The notes: a model not told the origin generated them from the letters alone. Positions 1-7,472 are shown, numbered from the stretch's first letter. The stretch: 14,608 nt of DNA from JBHEKP01 sp041859375 (GCA_041859375.1 JBHEKP010000238.1:1-14608), one strand, 5' to 3'. Numbers and translations: made by a program.

Positions 1-734
1 TTGTAGAGGGGCGCTCCCGCAGTGCCCACGACATACTGGTGCACCCAGCGCCCCCCGGCGTCCATGACGCGGGAATGGTTGTAGAAATGGTCATGGCCGC
101 AGAAATAGGCCACGCAGCCCGCCGCGCCCAGTGAGTTCCAGAAGGTGTCGCGCTCCACCGGGTATGCAGCCAGACAACTGTCATGGTCCACCTTGAAGGC
201 GGGCATGTGGCCAAAGACAAAGACATGGGGCGGCAGGTCCATGCCGGACAACTCGCCGTCCAGCCATGCCTGGTTGACGCGCTCATAGGAAACGTACTGG
301 TCCAGGGAGATGAACTTGGAGGTCTTGTGGACAAAAGAGTAGGTCAGGTTCTCCTCGCCCATGGGCCCGTTTCCGGGGAAGGCGTAGGGGCCGGTGAAGG
401 CGGCGTTCCACCCGGCCACCGGACCGTCATGGTTGCCGCGGCAGGCCAGCACGGCGATGCCGGCGTCCTGGAGGGGTTTCATGAAGGCGTCCACCCATAC
501 GGGCAGCTCGCCCAGTATGCCGTTGTCCACCAAATCCCCGGACACCACCACGAGATCCGGCGCCTCGGCGATGATTGCGGGCACCATTTCCGCGACAATG
601 GGTCCGTTGATGCCGCCATCATCACCCCGGCTGTCACCGGTGACAATGAATTTGTAGGGGGCCGTGTCGGCAAACACGGGCGCAACCAGGGCCACAACAA
701 GAACAAGGGGCAGGAAAATGCGGAGCTTTTTCAT
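1..734 (-). CDS. Exported metallophosphoesterase (calcineurin-like), 3' end missing
   Basis: The frame is open from ATG (734-732) to the left window edge, giving 244 residues without a stop, so the C-terminus lies outside. A GAAAGG ribosome site lies about 8 bases upstream. Residues 1-22 form a signal peptide (MKKLRIFLPLVLV, then a hydrophobic stretch ending in VFA). The order of metal-binding motifs is that of the calcineurin-like phosphoesterase fold: GDSRGDD (33-39), GDLVDNG (66-72), GNHD (100-103), GHMP (175-178) and GHDH (213-216). The first motif has Ser-Arg where many members have a GDxH form. This suggests a two-metal phosphomonoesterase or phosphodiesterase acting outside the cytoplasm; the substrate cannot be told. 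It is transcribed divergently from the epimerase operon. The family call is firm, the specific activity is open. Confidence 0.9.
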   Translation of the reverse strand, partial: MKKLRIFLPLVLVVALVAPVFADTAPYKFIVTGDSRGDDGGINGPIVAEMVPAIIAEAPDLVVVSGDLVDNGILGELPVWVDAFMKPLQDAGIAVLACRGNHDGPVAGWNAAFTGPYAFPGNGPMGEENLTYSFVHKTSKFISLDQYVSYERVNQAWLDGELSGMDLPPHVFVFGHMPAFKVDHDSCLAAYPVERDTFWNSLGAAGCVAYFCGHDHFYNHSRVMDAGGRWVHQYVVGTAGAPLY

Positions 735-802
735 GGATGACGCCTTTCGATTGATGATGAATCAGGACAATTAACCTTAATCTAACATATTCCCAACAAT
801 AT

Positions 803-818
803 GGTGGAGAAATCCACC
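803..818. promoter_or_regulatory. 16-bp perfect dyad, possible operator
   Basis: GGTGGA-GAAA-TCCACC is a perfect inverted repeat with 6-base arms. It lies in the divergent intergenic region, and its right end is 12 bases upstream of the TATAAT box at 831, where a -35 element would be expected. No good -35 hexamer is present there. It could be a binding site for a dimeric regulator. Transcribed from a promoter further upstream, it would instead make a GNRA-tetraloop hairpin. The function is inferred from position only. Confidence 0.4.
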
Positions 819-830
819 GCAAATGGCAAG

Positions 831-836
831 TATAAT
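831..836 (+). promoter_or_regulatory. Candidate -10 box for the epimerase-glycosidase operon
   Basis: A perfect TATAAT hexamer in an AT-rich patch, about 48 bases before the ATG at 884. No convincing TTGACA-like element is seen 16-18 bases upstream; the dyad at 803-818 occupies that position, so an activator-dependent promoter is possible. The nonamer GTATAATTT (830-838) recurs at 7641-7649 before the propeller lipoprotein. Confidence 0.45.
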
Positions 837-883
837 TTTCATCCGGGCGGGACCGGGCGGGAACAGCGGCAAAGGACGGGATT

Positions 884-1570
884 ATGAACGCAGTGAGCGC
901 GGCGCAGATGCGGGAGGCGGACCGGCGGTGCATCGAGGAGCTGGGCATACCGGGGGCGGTGCTGATGAACAACGCGGGCACGGCGGTGTTCCGGGAGCTT
1001 ACGGGCGGGCCGGTGGGGGTGGTGTGCGGCAAGGGCAACAACGGCGGGGACGGGTATGTGACGGCGCGGCTGGCCCTGCTGGCGGGATGGGAGGTGACAG
1101 TGGTGCTGGTGGCGGAGCCCGCCGCCATAGCCGGGGACGCGCGGCTGTTTCTGGATGCTTACCGGCGGCTGGGCGGGCGGCTTGCGGCCGCGCCGGACGC
1201 CGCATCGGCGGCGGCGGCCGTGGCGGGACTGTCCGGGTGCGCCGTGCTGGTGGACGCGCTGCTGGGCACGGGCACGCGCGGGGAGGTGACGGGCCCGGTG
1301 CGCGCGGCGATAGAGGCATGGCCCTCCGGGGTGCCCACGGTGGCGGTGGATTTGCCTTCGGGGCTGAACGCCGACACGGGGGATGTCTGCGGCGTGTGTG
1401 TGCGCGCGGACACAACGGTCACCTTTGCCTTTGCGAAGACGGGACTGCTCACGGAGAAGGCGCGGCCATACACGGGGCGGCTGGTGCTGGCGGACATCGG
1501 CATCCCGGAGGCCTGCGCGGATGACAGAGCGTGGGCGGCGCTGAAGTCCGCCTTCCCGAAGGGGGAATAA
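884..1570 (+). CDS. nnrE: NAD(P)H-hydrate epimerase (YjeF N-terminal family)
   Basis: The 228-residue product matches the YjeF_N/NnrE family, which interconverts the R and S forms of hydrated NAD(P)H so that the S-specific dehydratase can repair them. Visible motifs are the glycine loop GKGNNGGDGY (49-58), DALLGTGTRG near 124-133, VDLPSGLNADTG (155-166) and DIGIP near the C-terminus. The length fits a stand-alone epimerase domain; the NnrD dehydratase domain often fused to it is absent and is not elsewhere in the window. The start is ATG at 884, with AAAGGA 7 bases upstream. The low-complexity Ala-rich stretch around 100-115 reflects GC-rich codons. It is the first gene of a five-gene run, and thpR begins 6 bases after its stop. 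Confidence 0.9.
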   Translation: MNAVSAAQMREADRRCIEELGIPGAVLMNNAGTAVFRELTGGPVGVVCGKGNNGGDGYVTARLALLAGWEVTVVLVAEPAAIAGDARLFLDAYRRLGGRLAAAPDAASAAAAVAGLSGCAVLVDALLGTGTRGEVTGPVRAAIEAWPSGVPTVAVDLPSGLNADTGDVCGVCVRADTTVTFAFAKTGLLTEKARPYTGRLVLADIGIPEACADDRAWAALKSAFPKGE

Positions 1571-1576
1571 GAGGCC

Positions 1577-2167
1577 ATGCGCGCGTTTCTCGCCATTGAA
1601 CTGCCCGAAGCTGTCCGGCGCGTGCTGGCGGAAGAGGCGCGGCTGCTGCGGCATGCCGGGGGGCGCGCAAGCTGGGTGCGCCCCGAAAACATGCACCTGA
1701 CCCTGCGGTTTCTTGGGGAATGCGACGGGGAGCGGCTTGCCGCCCTCACCCCCCTTGTTTCGGCGGCCTGCGGCGCGCACCCGGCACCCTCCCTTTCCGT
1801 GGCGGGGCTGGGTGCCTTTCCCAACCCTGCCCGCCCCTCGGTCGTCTGGGCGGGCATCCGGGTGCTTTCGGGGGATTTGAAAGAATTGCAGGGGGCCATT
1901 GAAAAAGTGTGCACCTCAGCGGGCTTCACCCCGGACAACAAGCCCTTCCACCCCCATGTGACCCTGGCGCGGGTGCGCGGACACGCCGCCCCGTCCGAAC
2001 TGGCGCGAGCGCTGAATGAACGTATTGACGCCGGATCACAGCCTTATGGGGATGAATTCACCGCCGCCGCCGTGGCATTATTCAGCAGCGAACTGAAACC
2101 GGGCGGTCCTGTGTACACCCGGCTGGCCGAACACCCCGTGGGACATCCATGCCAGAAATCATCCTGA
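1577..2167 (+). CDS. thpR: RNA 2',3'-cyclic phosphodiesterase (2H family)
   Basis: A 196-residue protein of the LigT/ThpR branch of 2H phosphoesterases, which open 2',3'-cyclic phosphate ends of RNA. Both signature HxT motifs are present: H40-L-T42-L followed by RFLG, and H127-V-T129-L followed by AR. The start MRAFLAIELP is typical of the family, as is the total length. AGAGG overlapping and following the nnrE stop serves as ribosome site. The C-terminal residues overlap the next gene by 19 bases, which suggests translational coupling. It should be a cytoplasmic RNA-processing or repair enzyme. The family is clear; the natural RNA substrate is not known from sequence. Confidence 0.92.
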   Translation: MRAFLAIELPEAVRRVLAEEARLLRHAGGRASWVRPENMHLTLRFLGECDGERLAALTPLVSAACGAHPAPSLSVAGLGAFPNPARPSVVWAGIRVLSGDLKELQGAIEKVCTSAGFTPDNKPFHPHVTLARVRGHAAPSELARALNERIDAGSQPYGDEFTAAAVALFSSELKPGGPVYTRLAEHPVGHPCQKSS

Positions 2168-2394
2168 ACAGCATCATCACGCTCTACATGACAGCGGTGG
2201 TACTGCGCTGGGTGGCGCCGTGGCTGAACTTAAACCTGAACACGCCGCGCCTGCGGTGGCTGCCCGCCGTGACGGACCCCGCGCTGCGGGGTGTGCGGCG
2301 GATCCTCCCCCCCATGTCCGGTCCAATGGACTGGTCCGCCCCGGCGCTGCTGCTGGGCTTGTGGATCCTGCGGATACTGCTGACGGGGGGATGA
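2149..2394 (+). CDS. YggT-family small membrane protein
   Basis: An 81-residue protein with a hydrophobic N-terminal helix (about 3-24), a central basic segment containing DPALRGVRRILPP and then MDWSAPAL, and a second hydrophobic helix (about 64-79). The D-P-x-L-x-x-x-R-R-x-x-P-P segment between two membrane spans is characteristic of the YggT/YlmG family, which in various bacteria and plastids is linked to membrane, division or osmotic functions; the exact role is unsettled. It starts inside the end of thpR (19-base overlap), and is 31 bases from the following glycosidase gene. It is short but within the usual range for single-unit YggT proteins. Confidence 0.85.
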   Translation: MPEIILNSIITLYMTAVVLRWVAPWLNLNLNTPRLRWLPAVTDPALRGVRRILPPMSGPMDWSAPALLLGLWILRILLTGG

Positions 2395-2425
2395 GCACAG
2401 GCGGGCCCTCAACGGGAGCACCGTG

Positions 2426-4576
2426 ATGAGACACGTCCTCTGCCTTTTCGCCGCCGGAGTGCTTTTTTCCCTTTCCGCGCATCCTGAAAGCCCGGCGGAT
2501 GCGGCGGCGGGCCTTGCAACCCGCCTGCTGGGGGGCAGGGCCGCGGAATTCCGTTTTGAGCCCCTTCCGGCGGAGGAGGGCAAAACCGTCTTTGAAATCG
2601 AGGCCTCCGGCGGACGGCCCGTCATACGCGGCACCGACGGCGTGGCCATGGCCTCCGGGCTGCACTGGTACCTGAAACGGGCCTGCGGGGCGCACATCTC
2701 CTGGTTCGGCAGCCAGTTGAACCTGCCGAGCCCGCTGCCGGACATGGCAAAGACCCGCATCGCCAGCCCGCACGCGCGCCGCTACCATTTCAACTACTGC
2801 ACCTTCAGCTACACCATGGCGTGGTGGGACTGGGAACGGTGGGAGCGCGAAATCGACTGGATGGCGCTGAACGGGATCAACATGCCCCTCGCAGTCACCG
2901 GCCAGGAGGCTGTCTGGCAAAAGGTGCTGGGCGGGCTGGGCCTGACGGAGGAGGAGATCAACGGTTTTCTGGTGGGTCCGGCGTACCTGCCCTTTGGATG
3001 GATGGGCTGCATGGACGGCTGGGGCGGTCCCCTCAGCCGGCAATGGATTGACCGGCACGCCGAACTGGGGCAAAAAATACTCGCCCGCGAGCGCGCGCTG
3101 GGCATGACCCCCGTGCTCCAGGGATTCACCGGCCACGCGCCCGCCGCGTTGAAGCGGGTCTTTCCCGACGCCGCGCTGCGGCAGACCTCGCCCTGGTGCG
3201 GTTTCCCCGCCACACACTTCCTGGATCCCTCCGATCCGCTGTTCACCCGCATCGGCAGGGCCTTTGTGGAGGAGCAGACGCGCCTCTTCGGAACCGACCA
3301 TCTCTACGCCGCGGATACCTTCATCGAGATGAGCCCGCCCAGCAGCGACCCGGAATTCCTCGCCGGGATGGCGCGGGCCGTGCTCGGTTCCATGACGGCG
3401 ACGGATCCGGACGCCGTATGGGTGATGCAGGGCTGGATCTTCTTCAACAACCCCGAATTCTGGAAGCCGCCACAGTCCCGTGCGCTGCTGGAGGCGGTGC
3501 CCAACGACCGCATGATTCTCCTCGACCTCTTTTGCGATGTCCAGCCGGTGTGGACCAAGACCGAGGCCTTTTACGGCAAGCCCTGGATCTGGTGCGTTGT
3601 CCATGATTTCGGCGGGAATGTGAGTCTGTTCGGCAATTTGAAGGGTGTCGCCTCCGGTCCGCCCGCCGCGCTGAAGGATCCGGCCCGGGGCGGCCTCTGC
3701 GGCACGGGCATGATGATGGAGGGCGTGGAGCAGAACCCCGTGTTTTATGAGCTCATGGCAGAAATGGGCTTCCGTGACGAGGCGCCGGAAGTGGCGGAGT
3801 GGGTGCGCGACTACGCCGCCCGCCGCTACGGCAGGCCGGACAAGGCCGCCGGGGAGGCGTGGGATATCCTTCTTGCCACGGTCTATGCCCAGGCCACGCC
3901 GTCCAATCCCGTCATTTGCGCCCGGCCCGGCCTGAATGTGGCCGCCAAGGCCCCCGCCTATCCGGCGGCGGACCTGATGCGGGCATGGGAACTGCTCCTC
4001 TCCTGCGGGGAACAGTTTGGCGGCATGGAGACCTACCGGCACGACGTGGTGACCATTGGGCGGCAGGTTCTGGCCAACCTTTCCACAGGGCACCATCGGG
4101 AAATGATGAAGGCTTTCCATCTCAGGGAGCGGGAGCGCTTTGCCGCCGCATCGGAGAAATTCCTTGGACTGATGGACGATCTGGACGCGCTGCTGGCCAC
4201 GCGCCGGGAATTTCTGCTGGGCAAGTGGATTGCAGACGCGCGCCGTTGGGGCGCGGACGAGGCGGAAAAGCGCCATTTGGAATGGAACGCCCGAAACCAG
4301 ATCACCCTTTGGGGGCCGAAGGACAGCGTCCTCCACGAGTACGCGCAAAAGCAATGGGCGGGCATGGTTTCCGGCTTTTACAAGCCCCGGTGGGAAATGT
4401 TTCTCCGGGAGGCCGCCGATGCGCTGGCGTCCGGGGAACCCCTCAATGATGAGCAGTTCCAGAAGCGGATGATGGACTGGGAATGGGAATGGACCCATGG
4501 TTCCGAAGCATACGCCGACACGCCCACGGGCGATCCCGTGGAAACCGCCCGCGCCCTGTTTGAGAAACACCATTAA
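2426..4576 (+). CDS. Exported alpha-N-acetylglucosaminidase (GH89)
   Basis: A 716-residue GH89 enzyme, the family of human NAGLU, which removes terminal alpha-linked GlcNAc. ATG at 2426 is preferred over GTG at 2423 because GGGAG (2414-2418) is then 7 bases away. A signal peptide covers about residues 1-18 (MRHVLCLFAAGVLFSLSA). An N-terminal alpha/beta domain (about 25-115) is followed by the barrel, which begins with a highly conserved block, YHFNYCTFSYTMAWWDW (120 onward) then EREIDWMALNGIN. The two catalytic Glu fit E301 in DTFIEM and E432 in MMMEGVEQN; their spacing of 131 matches the NAGLU pair. A helical C-terminal domain follows (about 465-716). The residue before the acid/base Glu is Ile rather than the polar residue I recall from characterised members. 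The fucosidase-like gene begins 13 bases downstream. Confidence 0.93.
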   Translation: MRHVLCLFAAGVLFSLSAHPESPADAAAGLATRLLGGRAAEFRFEPLPAEEGKTVFEIEASGGRPVIRGTDGVAMASGLHWYLKRACGAHISWFGSQLNLPSPLPDMAKTRIASPHARRYHFNYCTFSYTMAWWDWERWEREIDWMALNGINMPLAVTGQEAVWQKVLGGLGLTEEEINGFLVGPAYLPFGWMGCMDGWGGPLSRQWIDRHAELGQKILARERALGMTPVLQGFTGHAPAALKRVFPDAALRQTSPWCGFPATHFLDPSDPLFTRIGRAFVEEQTRLFGTDHLYAADTFIEMSPPSSDPEFLAGMARAVLGSMTATDPDAVWVMQGWIFFNNPEFWKPPQSRALLEAVPNDRMILLDLFCDVQPVWTKTEAFYGKPWIWCVVHDFGGNVSLFGNLKGVASGPPAALKDPARGGLCGTGMMMEGVEQNPVFYELMAEMGFRDEAPEVAEWVRDYAARRYGRPDKAAGEAWDILLATVYAQATPSNPVICARPGLNVAAKAPAYPAADLMRAWELLLSCGEQFGGMETYRHDVVTIGRQVLANLSTGHHREMMKAFHLRERERFAAASEKFLGLMDDLDALLATRREFLLGKWIADARRWGADEAEKRHLEWNARNQITLWGPKDSVLHEYAQKQWAGMVSGFYKPRWEMFLREAADALASGEPLNDEQFQKRMMDWEWEWTHGSEAYADTPTGDPVETARALFEKHH

Positions 4577-4578
4577 TT

Positions 4579-4582
4579 GGAG
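4579..4582 (+). promoter_or_regulatory. Ribosome binding site fixing the GH29 start
   Basis: GGAG lies 7 bases before the ATG at 4590, just after the GH89 stop. The same frame is open upstream to 4497, but that part overlaps the GH89 end and lacks a ribosome site. The signal peptide starts exactly at 4590. Confidence 0.75.
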
Positions 4583-4589
4583 CGCCCCC

Positions 4590-6257
4590 ATGAGACGCAC
4601 GATCCTTTTCGCCCTTTCCATTCTGCTCCCCGCGGCGCTTCCCGCCATGGCCCAGCCCGGCCGGCCCACACCGGAACAGATCGCCTGGCACGAAATGGAG
4701 CTGGAGATGTTCCTGTGCCTTGACCCCTGCACCTGGCAGGGACGCGAGTATGACGACCACTCCACCCCGCTGGACCAGATAAACCCCGCGCAACTCGACA
4801 CCGAACAATGGTGCGAAGCGGCGGAGTCCTTCGGCGCGAAGCAGATCCTTTTCGTGGCGAAGCACACCGGCGGCTTCTGCTGGTGGCCCACGGAAACCAC
4901 CGAATACTGCGTGCGCAACATCCCCTGGAAGGGGGGCGGGGGCGACCTGCTCGGCGACCTCGCTGCAAGCTGCAAACGCCACGGGCTGAAACTCGGCGTG
5001 TACATCTATCCCGGCGACGACCAGTGGGGCGCGGGCATCGGAAGCGGCGGCAAAACCGCCGATCCGGCGAAACAGGAGGAGTACAACAAGGTCCTGCGCC
5101 AACAATGGACCGAGGTGCTCACCCGCTACGGCGAAATATCGGAACTCTGGTTCGACGGCAGTTGCGTCATCGAACTCGGCGACATCATTCAGCGGCACGC
5201 GCCGAAAGCCATGGTCTTCCAGGGGCCCCATGCCACCATTCGCTGGCCCGGCAATGAAAAGGGCTTTGCCCCCGAACCCGCCTGGCAGACAGTCAGCCGC
5301 GCCGACGCCGCCTCGGGCGGTGCCACGGGGAGCAATTCCGATCCCGACGGCGGGGTCTGGCTGCCCATGGAAATGGACACCACCCTGCTCGACCACAAAT
5401 GGTTCTGGGGCCCCGGCACCGACCACATGATCAAGCCCCTCGACACGCTCATGGAGGCCTATCTCAAGTCCGTGGGCCGGGGCGGCGTGCTGCTCCTCAA
5501 CGCCACCCCCGACACCTCCGGCCTGATCCCGGAAGCGCACCTGGCCCGCTACCGCGAGTTTGGCGCGGCCATCCGGCGGCTGTATGAGAACAAAAAAGGC
5601 GAATGCTCCGGCGAAGGCAATGGATGCGAAATCCGCTTTGACACCCCGACCCCCGTCACCCATGTCGTGATACGCGAGGACATCCGCAGGGGCCATGCCA
5701 TCCGCAGGCACACCGTGGAGGGCCTGATCGGCGGAAAATGGAAAGCCCTCGCCGGAGGCGGACCCGTCGGCCACAAGCGCATTGAAACCTTCAAGCGGAC
5801 CGAAGTGGACGCGTTGCGCCTCACGGTTACCGAAACTGCTGAAACACCAGATATCCTGCAATTTGCCGCCTACGACCTGGACGCCGTGCCCGTGGCGGAC
5901 AAGGCCGAAAACGCACAATGGGCTCCCGTGCCAGCGTGGGAACGTGTTGACGTCTCAACGGAATGGCGGTCTGTGGAGGCGGACCTTACCCCCATGGTGC
6001 CCAGGCCCGGTGAATACATCATCGAAATTGTTCCCCCGCAGGGCGCTGACGGTCCCGAAACGGCGGATGCCATCCTCCTGATAGCGGGTGTTGAGGACTC
6101 CCGCCACATCACACCGCTGGACCGTCCCAACGTCTGGCGCATCCAGCGCACCGATCAGGTCACCAGTGATGAAAAAGGACGCACCGCCCTGCGCCTGCGC
6201 GTCCGTTGCCCCGAAGGCGCGTCCAGGGGAGTAATGCGAATCCGGCAAAAGGACTAA
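4590..6257 (+). CDS. Exported GH29 alpha-L-fucosidase-like glycosidase, divergent
   Basis: A 555-residue exported protein. Residues 1-21 are a signal peptide (MRRTILFAL... ending AMA). The GH29 barrel spans about 25-335, and the nucleophile motif ELWFDG places the catalytic Asp at D189. Other family blocks are RWPGNEKG, WLPMEMD, LKSVGRGGVLLLNATPD and the helix AHLARYREFG. A beta-sandwich domain like F5/8 type C follows (about 340-430), then about 125 residues of beta-rich sequence I do not recognise. Two pocket motifs are changed: the usual KHHDGF is KHTGGF (91-96), and the strand that normally has a His (FxHFG type) reads FLCLDP (41-46). Fucose specificity is therefore uncertain; a different deoxysugar or a degenerate enzyme is possible. 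It is probably co-transcribed with the GH89 gene. Confidence 0.85.
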   Translation: MRRTILFALSILLPAALPAMAQPGRPTPEQIAWHEMELEMFLCLDPCTWQGREYDDHSTPLDQINPAQLDTEQWCEAAESFGAKQILFVAKHTGGFCWWPTETTEYCVRNIPWKGGGGDLLGDLAASCKRHGLKLGVYIYPGDDQWGAGIGSGGKTADPAKQEEYNKVLRQQWTEVLTRYGEISELWFDGSCVIELGDIIQRHAPKAMVFQGPHATIRWPGNEKGFAPEPAWQTVSRADAASGGATGSNSDPDGGVWLPMEMDTTLLDHKWFWGPGTDHMIKPLDTLMEAYLKSVGRGGVLLLNATPDTSGLIPEAHLARYREFGAAIRRLYENKKGECSGEGNGCEIRFDTPTPVTHVVIREDIRRGHAIRRHTVEGLIGGKWKALAGGGPVGHKRIETFKRTEVDALRLTVTETAETPDILQFAAYDLDAVPVADKAENAQWAPVPAWERVDVSTEWRSVEADLTPMVPRPGEYIIEIVPPQGADGPETADAILLIAGVEDSRHITPLDRPNVWRIQRTDQVTSDEKGRTALRLRVRCPEGASRGVMRIRQKD

Positions 6258-6336
6258 ACAGGCGGTAATCATCCTCATTTAAATTTTGTTTGTGGATGGG
6301 AAATAATAGGAAACTTTCCCAAACTTGGAAAACTGA
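6258..6336 (+). other. AT-rich intergenic gap before the exporter gene
   Basis: This 79-base gap is clearly richer in A/T than its surroundings and may hold the promoter of the LysE-type gene, though no convincing -35/-10 pair is found. It contains the inverted repeat GGGAAA (6298-6303) / TTTCCC (6315-6320) with an 11-base loop. There is no U-tract terminator for the GH29 gene. Confidence 0.3.
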
Positions 6337-6951
6337 ATGTTTGCATTTATCGTGACAGCGGTGGGCATATCCCTTTCCGCCATCATGGCCCCCGGGCCGA
6401 TGACTGTGGCCACACTGGCCGCAGGCATGCGGTCGCGCCATGCCGGAGTGGCCATGACCCTTGGCCATATCACGGTTGAACTGCCCATGCTTATCCTGCT
6501 GGCCTGCGGTGCCGGGGTGGTGATGGAGTTGCCTGGTGTGCGGCCTGCCATCGGGATAATCGGCGGCGGTTTTTTGGTGTGGATGGCCTACGGGCTCATC
6601 AAAAACCCGCCAATACAGACAAATAGCGACGACAACCAACTAAAAAGACACCCGTATTGGACGGGGGTGGTGCTTTCCGGCGCAAACCCCTATTTTATCC
6701 TTTGGTGGGCCACAGTGGGGCTGGCGCTGGTCACCCAGGCGCTGGGCATTGGCATTGCGGCCCTGGTGCTTTTCGTGCTTGTCCACTGGATGTGCGATTT
6801 TGGATGGCTGGAATTGTTGTCACTAACCGGCAACAAGGGTGGTCAAATGCTCGGCGAAAAAACGCAAAGGCGCTTTTCCGCCGGATGCGGTGTGGCCCTT
6901 TTCTTTTTCGGCCTGAAGTTTGTGTATGACGCCGCTGCGGTGGTTTTTTAG
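6337..6951 (+). CDS. LysE/RhtB-family exporter
   Basis: A 204-residue polytopic membrane protein. Hydrophobic spans lie at about 2-27, 38-62, 66-88, 108-130, 132-156 and 180-202, and an APGP motif (18-21) sits at the end of helix 1, as in LysE/RhtB amino-acid efflux proteins. The cytoplasmic loop around 89-105 is polar (IQTNSDDNQLKR). The short C-terminal tail and overall length fit the family. The transported compound cannot be inferred; family members export basic or neutral amino acids and related metabolites. The ribosome site is weak (TTGGAAAA about 6 bases upstream). Codon use looks a little less GC-biased than in the neighbours, a possible but weak hint of different origin. It is separated from the genes on both sides by about 80 bases. 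Confidence 0.85.
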   Translation: MFAFIVTAVGISLSAIMAPGPMTVATLAAGMRSRHAGVAMTLGHITVELPMLILLACGAGVVMELPGVRPAIGIIGGGFLVWMAYGLIKNPPIQTNSDDNQLKRHPYWTGVVLSGANPYFILWWATVGLALVTQALGIGIAALVLFVLVHWMCDFGWLELLSLTGNKGGQMLGEKTQRRFSAGCGVALFFFGLKFVYDAAAVVF

Positions 6952-6970
6952 TTCAGACTTAGTGTGAAGC

Positions 6971-6997
6971 GGCCTGCGGGAATAGTTCGCGCAGGTC
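6971..6997 (+). other. Stem-loop between exporter and lipoprotein genes
   Basis: GGCCTGCG (6971-6978) pairs with CGCAGGTC (6990-6997) with one G-U pair and an 11-base loop. No T-run follows, so it is not a standard intrinsic terminator. It may be a weak attenuator or 5' leader structure for the lipoprotein gene, or chance. Confidence 0.25.
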
Positions 6998-7031
6998 CCT
7001 CATTGAAACAACAACAGGAATGGAGACCGGT

Positions 7032-7454
7032 ATGAAGATGCGAATGATGGCGGGATTGATGGTGGTTCTGGGGGTTGCATTGGTGTTCGGGGGCTGCGCT
7101 TCCACTTCCAAAGGCATGAGCGATGAGGAAATGATCGCCCAAAAGACCGAGGCCTGTCTCGCCGCGGCCACCGCCAAGGATATTGACAAGCTGCTGACCT
7201 ACTACTCCGAAAAGTTCGAGCATCCCCAGTTTGGCGACAAGCAGGGGCTCAAGGACTTCCTCGACAGCGCCAAGGAATCCGGCTATCTGGACGGCCTTGA
7301 GATTGACATGGCCGACGCCGCCACCACCATCGACGGGGAAACGGCCACCGTGTCGCCCGTCTATCTTTCCGGCTCCTTCGGTTCCGCGTCCATCGACTTC
7401 ACCATCGCCAAGGAGAACGGCGCATGGATGATCACGGGGATGGACATCCAGTAA
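7032..7454 (+). CDS. Small NTF2/SnoaL-like lipoprotein
   Basis: A 140-residue protein. ATG at 7032 is chosen over ATG at 7020 because GGAGA (7022-7026) lies 5 bases before it, while the AGGA before 7020 touches the start. Residues 1-21 form a lipoprotein signal peptide ending VFGGC, with Cys22 as the likely lipidated residue. The mature part begins with a helix (SDEEMIAQKTEACLAAATA), then DIDKLLTYYSEKFEHP and a C-terminal beta region ending in NGAWMITGMDIQ. This is the pattern of cone-shaped NTF2-like/SnoaL-like (DUF4440-type) domains, which in envelope lipoproteins usually have no known enzymatic activity. A strong terminator lies 18 bases after the stop, so it ends its transcript. The function is unknown; the fold call is moderately sure. 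Confidence 0.8.
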   Translation: MKMRMMAGLMVVLGVALVFGGCASTSKGMSDEEMIAQKTEACLAAATAKDIDKLLTYYSEKFEHPQFGDKQGLKDFLDSAKESGYLDGLEIDMADAATTIDGETATVSPVYLSGSFGSASIDFTIAKENGAWMITGMDIQ

Positions 7455-7472
7455 GCCCCACCCAAGACAGAC

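Noticed and set aside
2177..5005. 942-codon open frame on the minus strand opposite the GH89 and GH29 genes
   Set aside because: Its translation is low-complexity and Arg/Gly/His/Pro-rich with no recognisable domain, while the plus strand has two well-conserved enzymes. It is a by-product of GC-rich codon use.
4443..5918. 491-codon minus-strand frame opposite GH29
   Set aside because: No family motifs are seen; it mirrors the coding strand of a clear glycosidase.
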